From Planctomycetota bacterium (GTDB lineage Bacteria; Planctomycetota; UBA11346): a DNA stretch of 34,163 nt. A program made the position numbers and the translations under genes. Position 1 is the first letter of the stretch. Each line of letters opens with the position of its first letter. The stretch spans positions 1 through 34,163 of the forward strand of contig JAHEDF010000004.1 in assembly GCA_024641365.1 (NCBI GenBank), in the 5' to 3' direction. The notes beneath the pieces were generated by a model. The model did not search any database and was not told the origin of the DNA. It worked only from the letters and a program-made list of their open reading frames with translations. This document shows, piece by piece, positions 1 to 8,162 of the stretch.

Positions 1-338
1 GCATCACTGCGCTGATAACCAATCAGTGGGCCATTAAATAATTGCAGATCATGCTTTTTTACCAAAGCCTGAAACGTTGGATCGGGTAAAATATCCGCAA
101 GACCGGCATCGACTCCTAATGGTGCCTCCTTAAAAGCTTCGCCATTACCAAAGGCCTTAATTAAATACGGATCAAGATCCAACATGACGGGATCCGTTTC
201 GCCTTCTGTCACTGGTGGTTTTCCAGGTGGATCTCCAAATGGATCGACGCTTGCCCACGCTATTAAAAATAAAGCGCCGGCAACCAGTAGCATCATTGGC
301 TTTGGTTGTGAAAATAAGTTACGGTAATTTACTGACAT
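1..338 (-). CDS. Secreted or membrane-anchored protein, N-terminal part (cut by window edge)
   Basis: An open frame runs from an ATG at 338 to the left edge, giving 112 codons with no stop; the rest of the gene lies outside the window. Residues 1-32 are a typical export signal or anchor (short basic start, then a hydrophobic stretch MMLLVAGALFLIAW). A Pro/Gly-rich linker follows, then a soluble region ending FNGPLIGYQRSD. That last stretch resembles the GP-x-x-G-x-x-x-x-x-x-A beginning of the N-terminal domain of PhoD-like or purple acid phosphatases, but too little is visible to name it; I treat that as a hint only. Its start overlaps the last 20 bases of the upstream membrane protein gene, so the two are probably translated from one minus-strand transcript. 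Confidence 0.7.
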   Translation of the reverse strand, partial: MSVNYRNLFSQPKPMMLLVAGALFLIAWASVDPFGDPPGKPPVTEGETDPVMLDLDPYLIKAFGNGEAFKEAPLGVDAGLADILPDPTFQALVKKHDLQLFNGPLIGYQRSD

Positions 339-1149
339 TTTCTTGTCCTTTAATGGCTTGAGTATTATTGCTCTCATCTAAACGATATAAAATAAGAATC
401 GTAATAGGAGGAATTACATGAATTATTCGCAATACGGTTTCAGGATAGTACGACCACCCATCTAATAATCGTAAACAAGCTGTGGCTGCACCCCATATGG
501 CCATGGCATAAAGTGGAAAACGCCAGCGACTGAACAATGCCGTTGCTGCAAGACAAATATCCCAACAACCAATACAGTATAACATCGCTGACGCTTTGTC
601 ATTTCCAATTAACACGCCGGTAACTGAAACTGCTGACTGGGCGTAATCAAGAAATTCAGGGAGTAATAATAGCGCTTCAATACCATGAAATGCAAAGGTG
701 GCTGCAATACCTATTTTTAAAAGTGTCATCGCAATATGGTTTACAGATTGATTACTGAGTGCCGGTGGTTGCCAACATAAAAGCACTAATGCGATTGGCG
801 CTAAATAACGAATTGCATGCGCACCCCACACTAAATCACCATATGCGCTCGTATCGGTGCGATAAGACCAGGCTGCTGCCAACACCCAACAAGGAATAAA
901 TAAAATGAGAAACCATAATCGTCGAAAAAATAGAAATGGTATTATTATAAGGAGCACCTGGCCACCCAGATATTCTATCTGCGTTGCCTGTTGGTCAGAT
1001 AAAGGCGAATATAGAAATAAATATTCTGCGATTGGGCCATGATCACGTACGGCCAGTACACCTAATCCGTAAGCCAAAGCAGCCACGCCGCACAACAATA
1101 CTCGTCGTGCTAATAACAATGTCGCTTCTTCATTCGTGTTTGATGTCAT
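319..1149 (-). CDS. Multi-pass membrane protein of unknown function (possibly DoxX-like)
   Basis: A 276-residue protein with roughly seven hydrophobic segments, separated by short loops and ending in a polar tail (LDESNNTQAIKGQENVSKLP). The frame is open further upstream to 1284, but those extra 45 residues are cysteine-rich and not membrane-like; the ATG at 1149 begins MTSNTNEEATLLLARR, a natural cytoplasmic start, with a loosely spaced AGGTGG about 12 bases ahead. The segment ATFAFHGIEALLLLPEFLDY followed by further membrane spans recalls DoxX-like proteins, but no diagnostic motif is present, so no function is claimed. Its 3' end overlaps the start of the next minus-strand gene by 20 bases, which implies translational coupling. 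Confidence 0.7.
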   Translation of the reverse strand: MTSNTNEEATLLLARRVLLCGVAALAYGLGVLAVRDHGPIAEYLFLYSPLSDQQATQIEYLGGQVLLIIIPFLFFRRLWFLILFIPCWVLAAAWSYRTDTSAYGDLVWGAHAIRYLAPIALVLLCWQPPALSNQSVNHIAMTLLKIGIAATFAFHGIEALLLLPEFLDYAQSAVSVTGVLIGNDKASAMLYCIGCWDICLAATALFSRWRFPLYAMAIWGAATACLRLLDGWSYYPETVLRIIHVIPPITILILYRLDESNNTQAIKGQENVSKLP

Positions 1150-1367
1150 ATTTCTTACAACACCACCTAAAAAGAAATGACTGGCTATGTTAGCGTACAG
1201 CATTCGTAGACACTTATATGGCGCAGGATATGTACATTGTTTCGCTATACACTGTAGATTAAGTCTGCACTGAAAACCAAACAAATATCGTTATGAGCAC
1301 ATTTTGGTTTGGTTTAGCTAAAATTGAAGCCGTATAATAAAGTTTTATATGCTCGGTAAAAGCTGAC

Positions 1368-2612
1368 TTAGCGAATAAATGAATCTTTACGCGGTACCGA
1401 ATAGTCATTCAAAACACCAGGACTTTGTTCACCAGGTGAAGGTACCACGCCATCGCCAAATGCCGGGTCATGCGCACAAGTAGCAAAGCGCTTGACGCGG
1501 TTGATTAAATTGCGCCATTCGATTGTGCCATACGTATAAAAGCGACGAATGTCAGCATGCAGCTCATAATATTCTTCCGCACTATGCAGATAGAAAGCTT
1601 TCAAATCCGCAATGAGCAAATGACCAGCAGCAATATTCAGACGCCAGTAGCGTTTAATGTCTTCTGTAAGCGGTTTATATTCCCGTTCATAGAAATCAAA
1701 AAAACGATCTACATCTGCCATTAATAGCGGCACCTGCTCAAATTGAATATCTTTATAACGACGAATATCGTAGGTCAGATTGTGTATTTCCCAGTAACCT
1801 TTTTCATGGAAACGTAATAAATCGGTGCGTAATTTTGCTGCTTCCCGTTCATGATATTGGGTGAATCGCCACACATCATCAATTAACCGTGGAACTGTCG
1901 CCACTTCATACGCATAGAATTCTCTGAAGTCTGCAACTAAGCGGTGGCCTTCAATAACCGCGTGTAAGCGGAAGCGTTCCACATCGAAAATTATTTTATC
2001 CCAATCTTCTATATTGGTCGCAAACCACATACGCCCATCTTTTATGAGTTTCTTATATTCGCGGTCACGCCATTCCAAAAATATGTATAAATCAACTTGC
2101 ATGTTGACGTATTCCCACTGCACCCGATCAAGAAATCGTTTGACGTCGGCGCGCAGCGGCATGAGTTCGCGTAATTGGTATTCGCGGAAAATAATGATGT
2201 CTTGCACTAATGTACGCCATTCGACATCAGCACGGGCAAAGAAACGCAGAATATCGTCTCTTGCGACCGGGAAATTTTGCACGTTATAACCATAATAACG
2301 TCCAACATCTTTGACCAATTTTCCAATCGTTTCCCACTCGTAGAGCATCATGTACGCTAATTCTTCGCGCAGATGCCACCACTCACGGCGACGCCATTCC
2401 ATGTAATTTTGCACATCTAAGACAGCATCAGGAAGAAGCAGCGCATTCGACACGGCATAACGCTCAATATCGATGGCCAATAATTGCACTTCGCGCTTAG
2501 AATGTTTAGCAAAGCGCTCCACATCATCTTTGGTGGCTTGCGCTTCGCGGCAGCAACCTGCCATAAACATGGTCACCAGGACCATGAGCAATACCGTCAC
2601 CGCTCGTTGCAT
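1368..2612 (-). CDS. Lipoprotein made of nineteen 18-residue helical repeats
   Basis: With the ATG at 2612 the protein has 414 residues and opens with a lipoprotein signal peptide: a basic start (MQR), a hydrophobic core and lipobox FMAGC with the lipidated Cys at 20. A longer GTG start at 2663 is possible but would bury the signal. Residues 30-371 are nineteen consecutive units of exactly 18 residues with no insertions or gaps, for example DVDRFFDFYEREYKPLTE and DIRRFYTYGTIEWRNLIN. Position 1 is Asp in 18 of 19 units, position 2 is hydrophobic, position 4 is usually Arg, position 5 is aromatic in 18 of 19, position 12 is usually Glu and position 16 is Leu in 15. A partial twentieth unit precedes a Pro/Gly-rich C-terminal tail. 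Eighteen residues equal five turns of an alpha helix, so the conserved positions would line up on one face. I do not recognise the family. An elongated, membrane-anchored envelope or periplasmic structural role is an inference. Confidence 0.8.
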   Translation of the reverse strand: MQRAVTVLLMVLVTMFMAGCCREAQATKDDVERFAKHSKREVQLLAIDIERYAVSNALLLPDAVLDVQNYMEWRRREWWHLREELAYMMLYEWETIGKLVKDVGRYYGYNVQNFPVARDDILRFFARADVEWRTLVQDIIIFREYQLRELMPLRADVKRFLDRVQWEYVNMQVDLYIFLEWRDREYKKLIKDGRMWFATNIEDWDKIIFDVERFRLHAVIEGHRLVADFREFYAYEVATVPRLIDDVWRFTQYHEREAAKLRTDLLRFHEKGYWEIHNLTYDIRRYKDIQFEQVPLLMADVDRFFDFYEREYKPLTEDIKRYWRLNIAAGHLLIADLKAFYLHSAEEYYELHADIRRFYTYGTIEWRNLINRVKRFATCAHDPAFGDGVVPSPGEQSPGVLNDYSVPRKDSFIR

Positions 2613-2797
2613 CGGCGACAGCCTAGAAAAGGCCGTGCAATCGACCATCCAGGCCAGGTTCACCGCTGCTGACGTGTGTCATGTGCGGATTCGGGCTCTT
2701 TGTCAAAAAATCAGCGCCCATTCCGCATATCTTCAATCATGACGAAGGGCTACCCATACACTGGTGTTGCGCCCCCAAGCCCGTACCATTGAAGGGT

Positions 2798-2825
2798 TTG
2801 ACACCCAATGGGCACTTCACATGAT
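2798..2825 (+). promoter_or_regulatory. Sigma-70-like promoter for the SRP RNA
   Basis: A perfect TTGACA (2798-2803) is followed, after 16 bases, by CATGAT (2820-2825, four of six matches to TATAAT). The predicted transcription start, near 2832, coincides with the 5' end of the closing helix of the SRP RNA, which supports both calls. This is sequence inspection only. Confidence 0.6.
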
Positions 2826-2831
2826 CCGCGC

Positions 2832-2938
2832 CGCACAACCGGAACCTGGGAGTTGAGTGCCGCCGAATCTGGTCAGGCCTTGACGGGAGCAGCCATAAGG
2901 CAAGCGCCGACGTCCCAGGAGCTCTGGTTGTGCTTTTT
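2832..2938 (+). ncRNA. ffs: Signal recognition particle RNA (small bacterial 4.5S type)
   Basis: This RNA pairs with the Ffh protein to target nascent membrane and secreted proteins. The signature is GGTCAGGCC (from 2871), an apical loop, then GGGAGCAGCC and ATAAGGCA, which matches the conserved domain IV that binds the Ffh M domain (E. coli: GGTCAGGTCC...GGAAGCAGCCAAGGCA). The ends pair as expected for the small hairpin form: GCACAACC (2833-2840) with GGTTGTGC (2926-2933), and CCTGGGA (2845-2851) with TCCCAGG (2913-2919). A run of eight T follows directly. The apical loop reads CCTTGACGG rather than the usual GGAA-type tetraloop. The gene sits between two minus-strand protein genes. Confidence is high from motif plus closing helices plus promoter and terminator. 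Confidence 0.87.
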
Positions 2939-2941
2939 TTT
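2926..2941 (+). terminator. Intrinsic terminator of the SRP RNA
   Basis: The 3' strand of the closing helix (GGTTGTGC, 2926-2933) runs straight into eight T residues (2934-2941). The long SRP hairpin itself thus acts as the terminator stem, as in other small SRP RNA genes. Confidence 0.7.
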
Positions 2942-2960
2942 CGCCTTCTTTTCTTCGCAA

Positions 2961-3005
2961 GTAATTGTCACGCTAGTAATTGTCACACTAGTAATTGGCG
3001 CACTT
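2961..3005 (+). repeat. 15-bp tandem repeat, about 2.5 copies
   Basis: GTAATTGTCACGCTA (2961-2975) is followed by GTAATTGTCACACTA (2976-2990, one mismatch) and a decayed third copy starting GTAATTGGCGCAC (2991). The stop codon of the small minus-strand gene (TGA, complement of 2983-2985) falls inside the second copy and its last codons in the third, so the array forms the 3' end of that gene. It lies just beyond the SRP RNA terminator. Confidence 0.7.
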
Positions 3006-3363
3006 TTAAAATGTAGGCACTTATCATCGGATTGTGCGCAGCAGCATCCGCCGCTTGCAAGGCTTCCCTTAAGCGCGGCAATAACGCTGGCGGGCATGGC
3101 TCTTTTACTTGCTCTAAATGAGCGACCACTTGTTTCCATACCGCAAGCGACCAACCACTGCTGTGTACTGACAAAGATAAACCCGCCAACAATTCCACCC
3201 AACACGCGACACCCTGTACTTGGAGCACACGCACTGGTGTAGCTCCCCCATCCTGTTGCCCTGCTACAAAATTGCGTCGTAGATAATAAACCACGGTTCC
3301 AGCCACTACGAGCAGTAGGACCACCAATACGCCCAGCAACAATCCAAGTATGCGATCATCCAT
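2983..3363 (-). CDS. Small membrane-anchored protein of unknown function
   Basis: The 126-residue protein (ATG at 3363; a GTG two codons upstream is the alternative) begins MDDRILGLLLGVLVVLLLVV, a single N-terminal membrane segment ending at about residue 27, followed by a basic stop-transfer YYLRR. The remaining ~95 residues are soluble and mostly helical, with alternating Leu/Ala/Val and charged residues (LLPRLREALQAADAAAHN). This suggests a bitopic inner-membrane protein with an approximately 10 kDa soluble domain. I do not recognise a family. The 3' end lies in a 15-bp tandem repeat. The antisense frame across this region is judged spurious because it would also run through the SRP RNA. 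Confidence 0.55.
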   Translation of the reverse strand: MDDRILGLLLGVLVVLLLVVAGTVVYYLRRNFVAGQQDGGATPVRVLQVQGVACWVELLAGLSLSVHSSGWSLAVWKQVVAHLEQVKEPCPPALLPRLREALQAADAAAHNPMISAYILKVRQLLV

Positions 3364-3751
3364 GATCACAAACTGTCGTCAGCTCAGTGACCGCTCAAGA
3401 GCCCAATTAGTGTACGGATCACAAATAGAACACATGTAAAACTGCACCACACAGAATAGGGCCAAATTGTGGTCCTAATTTAATTTCAACATGCACACGA
3501 TTTGCACAGTGCGGCAATTGCTCCAAGTACAGTGAAAAAGTAGCATTGGAACAGATGGCAATACGACGACCTGTCCGCTCAGTTTTATTGATTCGGTCCG
3601 CTCAATGGGAATCGATGAGGTGCGACCATAAAAGATCCGCACTGATAATGTAGCTATCTAGATGCATAGCACGCAAGGTTCGCTAGACTACTGTCGCTTA
3701 GCATATATTTCCTTCACATACTCATTTTGAAATAATTATTAGGAGATTCAC
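3364..3751. other. Intergenic region without a recognisable gene
   Basis: This separates the divergent small membrane protein gene and the secreted protein gene at 3752, so it should hold both promoters. It contains a stable-looking hairpin, TAGGGCCA (3457-3464) paired with TGGTCCTA (3470-3477) around a 5-base loop, and three copies of a short CCGCTCA motif (around 3391, 3574 and 3598). AGGAG stands seven bases ahead of the ATG at 3752. I see no tRNA, no conserved RNA and no frame with protein-like content. Confidence 0.5.
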
Positions 3752-4753
3752 ATGTTTCGCATTGCGCTAATGCTTCGCTTTGTGTTAATAACGTTGTGCG
3801 CCATCGCCGCGCTGCCAGCTGCTCAAATAAATGTGGTGCCACTGGATGCGGTCCAATGGAATAATGATTCTGCAGTGCCTACTACCTCAGGTATTGCGCG
3901 TCGTGGACAAGTTTATTATTTGGCTGATTTTGCCGACGAAGCCGGGCGCAAAATGTACGGTGGATTAAGGAATTCAGTACGTGACAAAAAGCTCGCCAAT
4001 AAATATGACCTTATTCATATTTTATTAGCTCCTGGCAATACGATTGAACAGCGCAAGGAAGAAGACCCAATCGAATATTGGTGTAAGGGGATGCCACAAA
4101 ATGGTGGTTTAGTGCGCGCTTTCGTCGGCGATTTTGTTGGCGCGTTAGTCATTATTGATGGTAGTGGTCGCGTTACCCACATTTCGCGACTAACTAATCC
4201 GCAAGCCAATGAAAAACAAATAAAAGACGCACCAAAATATGCCGCGCCATTAGTTGAAAATTCGACCTTATTTCCGCTGTCATGTGCTGAACAACTTGAA
4301 TGGTTACGCTTAGGCGACACTAATCGCGCTTTAAAAGAAATTCGCAAAGCAGGCCAAGATGCGCCGACTTTTGTAAAATTGGTCATTGAGCGCATAAATG
4401 CACTTATTGAAATGGATACCGCGCTCATCACCGATATGACAAAATCACCATCGGAAAGATTAATTGCGCTAAATCGATTAAAGGGGTTAGTGCAAGAAAA
4501 TCCGAGTGCGCCTGCTGCAAAAGAAGCGATTAAATCCATTAAATCAACTAAAGATGACAAAGATTTAGCCACAGAGCAAGCTGCATTTGGTGTTTTGTTA
4601 GAGTATTTTAACGTTATGCGCAAAACCTCCGCCAAAAATACTGCGATGGTGCAAGCGCAATGGTTGGGAGGCATTAACCATAAATTTCCTGGCTCTTATG
4701 CGGCTGAAATTGCAACAATGATAAAAACAGCTAGTCAGCTACAAGATAAATAA
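3752..4753 (+). CDS. Secreted protein, possibly a degenerate thioredoxin-like fold
   Basis: The 333-residue protein starts at an ATG with AGGAG seven bases upstream. Residues 1-24 form a classical signal peptide ending LPAAQ. Residues about 40-165 have a thioredoxin-like order: RGQVYYLADFADEAGRKM, a helix, a strand YDLIHILLAP, then GALVIIDGSGRVTHISR, which resembles the fourth strand and following turn of thioredoxins. No CxxC pair is present, so an oxidoreductase role is unlikely if the fold is right. From about residue 180 the protein is all helical, with repeat-like segments (GDTNRALKEIRKAG). Export to the periplasm is clear; the function is unknown. It is a single-gene unit that ends at a strong bidirectional terminator shared with the DUF1552 gene. 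Confidence 0.8.
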   Translation: MFRIALMLRFVLITLCAIAALPAAQINVVPLDAVQWNNDSAVPTTSGIARRGQVYYLADFADEAGRKMYGGLRNSVRDKKLANKYDLIHILLAPGNTIEQRKEEDPIEYWCKGMPQNGGLVRAFVGDFVGALVIIDGSGRVTHISRLTNPQANEKQIKDAPKYAAPLVENSTLFPLSCAEQLEWLRLGDTNRALKEIRKAGQDAPTFVKLVIERINALIEMDTALITDMTKSPSERLIALNRLKGLVQENPSAPAAKEAIKSIKSTKDDKDLATEQAAFGVLLEYFNVMRKTSAKNTAMVQAQWLGGINHKFPGSYAAEIATMIKTASQLQDK

Positions 4754-4780
4754 TTTTTCTTGCGCGCTAATTCGCGCTAA

Positions 4781-4830
4781 TTCACGATTAAAAAAGCTCG
4801 GCATTTAGCCGAGCTTTTTTTAATCGTGAA
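4781..4830. terminator. Bidirectional intrinsic terminator between convergent genes
   Basis: A near-perfect inverted repeat of 22 bases per arm (one extra T in the right arm) surrounds the five-base loop ATTTA. The core is AAAAAAGCTCGGC paired with GCCGAGCTTTTTTT, so there is a T-run after the GC-rich stem on both strands. It serves the plus-strand gene ending at 4753 and the minus-strand gene ending at 4843. Just upstream the motif CGCGCTAATT is directly repeated (4763-4782). Confidence 0.9.
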
Positions 4831-4842
4831 TTAACAGGATGT

Positions 4843-6267
4843 TTATGCTGTCGCTAATTCTTTTAATGAGCCAGAGCTATCGCCAAATTTATCGACTTGC
4901 AATCCCATACGGATCGCAATTTCACCATAGAGATTTGAAAGTGGTGTCTTCTCTTTAAATTTAATATGGCGACCAGATTTTATTGTATTCCCACCCTTGC
5001 CTGCCAATAATAACGGCAAATTAACGGGACTATGAGATTGTCCATCTCGTAATGCGGATCCAAATAATAGTAAGGAATTATCCAACAACGTACCGCCGCC
5101 TTCTTTTACCTGCGACATTCGTTCTGCTAAGTAAGCAAATTGCGCCACATGCCATGTTGTGATTTTGGCAATTTGATTCATTTTATCTTCTTTATTTTCA
5201 TGATGTGATAGTTCATGATGACCGCCTTTTACCCCATCTAAAAATGAAAAATTTCTGCCGCTGACGGAATTACCAAACATAAATGTAGCAATACGCGTGG
5301 TGTCTGTCCAGAAAGCCAGCATCATGATGTCCATCATTAATCGCACTTGTTCAGTATGATCGCCGCCACGTTCTGCCCGTTTGGTAGCCGTGATAGCTTT
5401 ATCTAAAACTGGCAGCGCCTTTAATGCTTGTGGATCTAAACGACGCGGTTCTTTTGAGCGTTTGATCTCTGCCGCCAAACGACGCTCGACATCTCGTACC
5501 GATGTCATGTATTCATCTAATTTACGTTGATCTTCAATTCCTAACGATCGTTTTAAATTACGGCCATCACTAGCGACTAAATCCAGCACACTTTTATCAT
5601 CAAATCGTGTAAGTGCCGTTGGTGCTAAATTCTTATTTTGTGATGATTGCGCTGGGCCTTCGCGAAATAAACGATCAAATGCTTGGCGTGGATCAATTTC
5701 ACAGGCCAACGGTGTCGACGGTGAACTCCAAGCAATATGATTCGAATATAAACGAGTAATATTCACATTCCCATCAACCCCTTTGGCGGGCGCTTCAATC
5801 CCTAATTCAATTGATGGCAACTTCGTTTCAGAGCCTAAATACTGAGCCAATAATTGATCAATAGAAATTCCACCAGCATTAATGTCTGCGCCAACTGTTT
5901 TGTTGATGGTCATGCCGGTAAGGAAAGCCGCATCTTTGAAATAATGCCCGTCACTTCCTTTCGCGGTGGAATTTTTATTCCATAAATTCGAGAGCACCAA
6001 TACATCAGATTTAATTTTTTCTATTGGCTGCAATTGATCACTTAAATTTGCCAAAGGTCCAGCTTGTTCCGGTTCCCAGCGTTTGGTATGCACCCCATTC
6101 GGGAAAAACAAAACGCCAAAACGCACAGGTGTTTTGGTGGGCACAATTTTGGGTTCAGCACCATATAAAGTTGGCGGTGTCATGGCATTTAATAATGGCA
6201 AGCCCATCGCGACGCCCATGCCGCGCAACATACGTCGCCGAGATATCAGCCAGGACGATCTACTCAT
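4843..6267 (-). CDS. DUF1552 family exported protein
   Basis: The 474-residue protein matches the DUF1552 family, which is abundant in planctomycetes and relatives and is usually encoded next to DUF1592/cytochrome proteins; its biochemical role is not established. The N-terminus has a twin-arginine signal (RRRMLRGMG, residues 10-18, followed by a short hydrophobic stretch and a PLLNAM end), suggesting Tat export of a folded, possibly cofactor-containing protein. Family landmarks include VRFGVLFFPNGVHTKRWEP, the GGDHTEQVRLMMDIMMLAFW segment, and the C-terminal LLLFGSALRDGQSH and LPLLLAGKGG stretches, which recall the alkaline phosphatase/sulfatase-like fold seen in the related DUF1501 proteins. 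Its ATG overlaps the stop of the upstream DUF1592 gene by four bases (ATGA), so the two are translationally coupled and their products probably act together. Confidence 0.92.
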   Translation of the reverse strand: MSRSSWLISRRRMLRGMGVAMGLPLLNAMTPPTLYGAEPKIVPTKTPVRFGVLFFPNGVHTKRWEPEQAGPLANLSDQLQPIEKIKSDVLVLSNLWNKNSTAKGSDGHYFKDAAFLTGMTINKTVGADINAGGISIDQLLAQYLGSETKLPSIELGIEAPAKGVDGNVNITRLYSNHIAWSSPSTPLACEIDPRQAFDRLFREGPAQSSQNKNLAPTALTRFDDKSVLDLVASDGRNLKRSLGIEDQRKLDEYMTSVRDVERRLAAEIKRSKEPRRLDPQALKALPVLDKAITATKRAERGGDHTEQVRLMMDIMMLAFWTDTTRIATFMFGNSVSGRNFSFLDGVKGGHHELSHHENKEDKMNQIAKITTWHVAQFAYLAERMSQVKEGGGTLLDNSLLLFGSALRDGQSHSPVNLPLLLAGKGGNTIKSGRHIKFKEKTPLSNLYGEIAIRMGLQVDKFGDSSGSLKELATA

Positions 6268-8162
6268 GGTGTCACCTCTGTTATTGGTTTATTCCGCTTA
6301 TTTCTAAAAGGAAAGCTCTGAGCAATACCAACTAGTAATTGTTCAACACGATAGTCATTCGTTTCCAGGCGTTTCATCAGCGCATTAACCGTTGGACGGT
6401 CAGTGTACTCCAGCCCGCGCCCAAGGGCATACGACAACATACGCGACACAACGCCACGCACAAAATCTTGTTTGCGATCCATCAACACTTGGCGCAGACC
6501 CTCAGCGCCAACAAAGGTTTTCCCATTCATTGATTTGCCACTGGCATCGACGGGCTGTCCAAATTCATCACGGGTACGATACATGCCCATTAAATCATAT
6601 TCTTCCAAACCAAAACCCATCGGATCAATGCGATTATGGCACGACGCACAATTTGGATTCGTGCGATGCTGTTCTAAACGCTGACGGAGTGTTAAATCTT
6701 TTTTCGCGCTATCTTTTTTATCATCAAGCGCTGGCACTTCTGGTGGGGGCGGGGGCGGGGATACGTGTAACATTTCCTCTAAAACCCATACGCCACGTAA
6801 TACTGGACTCGTACGATGTGGGTGCGATGTCACGGTTAACACACTCGCCATCGTCACAACCCCGCCACGCTGTTTATTGGGGCGTTTTACTTCTCTAAAT
6901 TCCTTACCGCTCACTCCTGATATGTCATAATGTTTGGCTAATATGTCATTCACGTACAAGTAATCACTATCGATTAAATCAATTATACTGCGATTTTTTG
7001 CAACTAAAGCGCCAAAAAATTCTTCTGGTTCTGCACACATACTATCCCGCATATAATCAGTATATTGATCACGATATTTTTGGGCATCCGGTGCTTTCCG
7101 TCCGCGACGCAACTCTTCAGTCTTTAGCCATTGTGGCACAAAAGAACGGCTTAATTCTTTTGCTTTTGGATCCTTTAACATGCGTAGCACTTGCCGTTCA
7201 ATTTCTTTCGAATCTTGTAATTTTCCCGCCTTTGCCGCATTAAACAATTCATCATCGGGCATTGTTGACCATAAAAAATAGCTCAGGCGCGTGGCCAACT
7301 CAAAATGGCTAATTTCATAGGCATCGGGGAATGGGCGTTGTGTTTCAATGCGATACAAAAAGTGCGGTGACATCAATACGGATTTCAGTGCTAATTTTAC
7401 CGCATCTTGATAGTTAATATCTTTCTTTATGCACTCATCGTAAATTTTTACGTAACGATCAATTTCATAGCGTTGAACAGGGCGACGAAATGCCCGTTCT
7501 GAAAAGTTTGTAATGATTTCTTTGGCAGCATCGCGTTGCGCACGCACATTGTCATTTGCCGGTTTGGTGGTAAAAATACGAGTTGGTTTCGCTTCCCCAA
7601 AAACATCGTTTAATGCCAATAGCATTTTTTCTACCATCAACGGTGGAATGAATAATGTATCAGCATTATTTTCAAATCCACCACCGCCGCCTGCATCTTC
7701 GGGGAATATATCGGCAGGTTTGCTATCAACTCCTAATAAATCGCGAATGGTATTATTATATTCGCGACGCGTTAAACGATGTAAGACCACATGCCCAGGA
7801 TCTTTGGGGATATCTTTTTCATCTATATTATTAAGTGTAAATTTTAACCACGACGCTAATTTTTCTCGTTCTACAGCTGTCGGTTGGGTTTTGGAACTAT
7901 CCGGCGGCATTTCACTGTGCTCAATCGCCCGCAGCACTTCTTCCCATTGCAATACACCACGCTGAATAGCAACCGCATCAACATAGTTTTCTAAATTAAT
8001 GTCGCCTTTTTGTTTTTTAAGACCATGGCAGCCGTAACAGAATTTAGCCATCAGTGGTTTAATATCGCGACCAAAATCCAATGACGCACTCGGGTGATCA
8101 GATGCCGAAGCAGCGATCACGAAAAAGCTCACGAGCACAGTTTTTCTTACGGCAGACATCAT
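6264..8162 (-). CDS. Exported DUF1592-type multidomain cytochrome protein
   Basis: The 632-residue protein has the full domain order of this planctomycete-type family. It opens with a signal peptide (1-20) and an N-terminal heme site CYGCH (42-46). DUF1587 follows (LHRLTRREYNNTIRDLLGVD), then DUF1595 (RAFRRPVQRYEIDRYV), DUF1592 (LATRLSYFLWSTMPDDELF), and DUF1588 with its conserved proline run (SPPPPPPEVPAL), RTSPVLRG and a second heme site CASCH (505-509, NRIDPMGFGLEEYD). DUF1585 closes it (MLSYALGRGLEYTD). Two CxxCH sites imply a periplasmic c-type cytochrome or an associated dehydrogenase; substrates of the family are unknown. The first gene of a two-gene unit, it overlaps the DUF1552 gene by four bases. 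ATG at 8162 or 8159 is equally plausible. Confidence 0.93.
   Translation of the reverse strand: MMSAVRKTVLVSFFVIAASASDHPSASLDFGRDIKPLMAKFCYGCHGLKKQKGDINLENYVDAVAIQRGVLQWEEVLRAIEHSEMPPDSSKTQPTAVEREKLASWLKFTLNNIDEKDIPKDPGHVVLHRLTRREYNNTIRDLLGVDSKPADIFPEDAGGGGGFENNADTLFIPPLMVEKMLLALNDVFGEAKPTRIFTTKPANDNVRAQRDAAKEIITNFSERAFRRPVQRYEIDRYVKIYDECIKKDINYQDAVKLALKSVLMSPHFLYRIETQRPFPDAYEISHFELATRLSYFLWSTMPDDELFNAAKAGKLQDSKEIERQVLRMLKDPKAKELSRSFVPQWLKTEELRRGRKAPDAQKYRDQYTDYMRDSMCAEPEEFFGALVAKNRSIIDLIDSDYLYVNDILAKHYDISGVSGKEFREVKRPNKQRGGVVTMASVLTVTSHPHRTSPVLRGVWVLEEMLHVSPPPPPPEVPALDDKKDSAKKDLTLRQRLEQHRTNPNCASCHNRIDPMGFGLEEYDLMGMYRTRDEFGQPVDASGKSMNGKTFVGAEGLRQVLMDRKQDFVRGVVSRMLSYALGRGLEYTDRPTVNALMKRLETNDYRVEQLLVGIAQSFPFRNKRNKPITEVTP

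Noticed and set aside
2808..3242. 144-codon plus-strand frame
   Set aside because: It runs through the SRP RNA and antisense to a better-supported membrane protein gene, and its translation has no domain-like features.
4015..4674. 219-codon minus-strand frame antisense to the secreted protein gene
   Set aside because: The plus-strand frame has a signal peptide and a good ribosome binding site; the antisense frame has neither.
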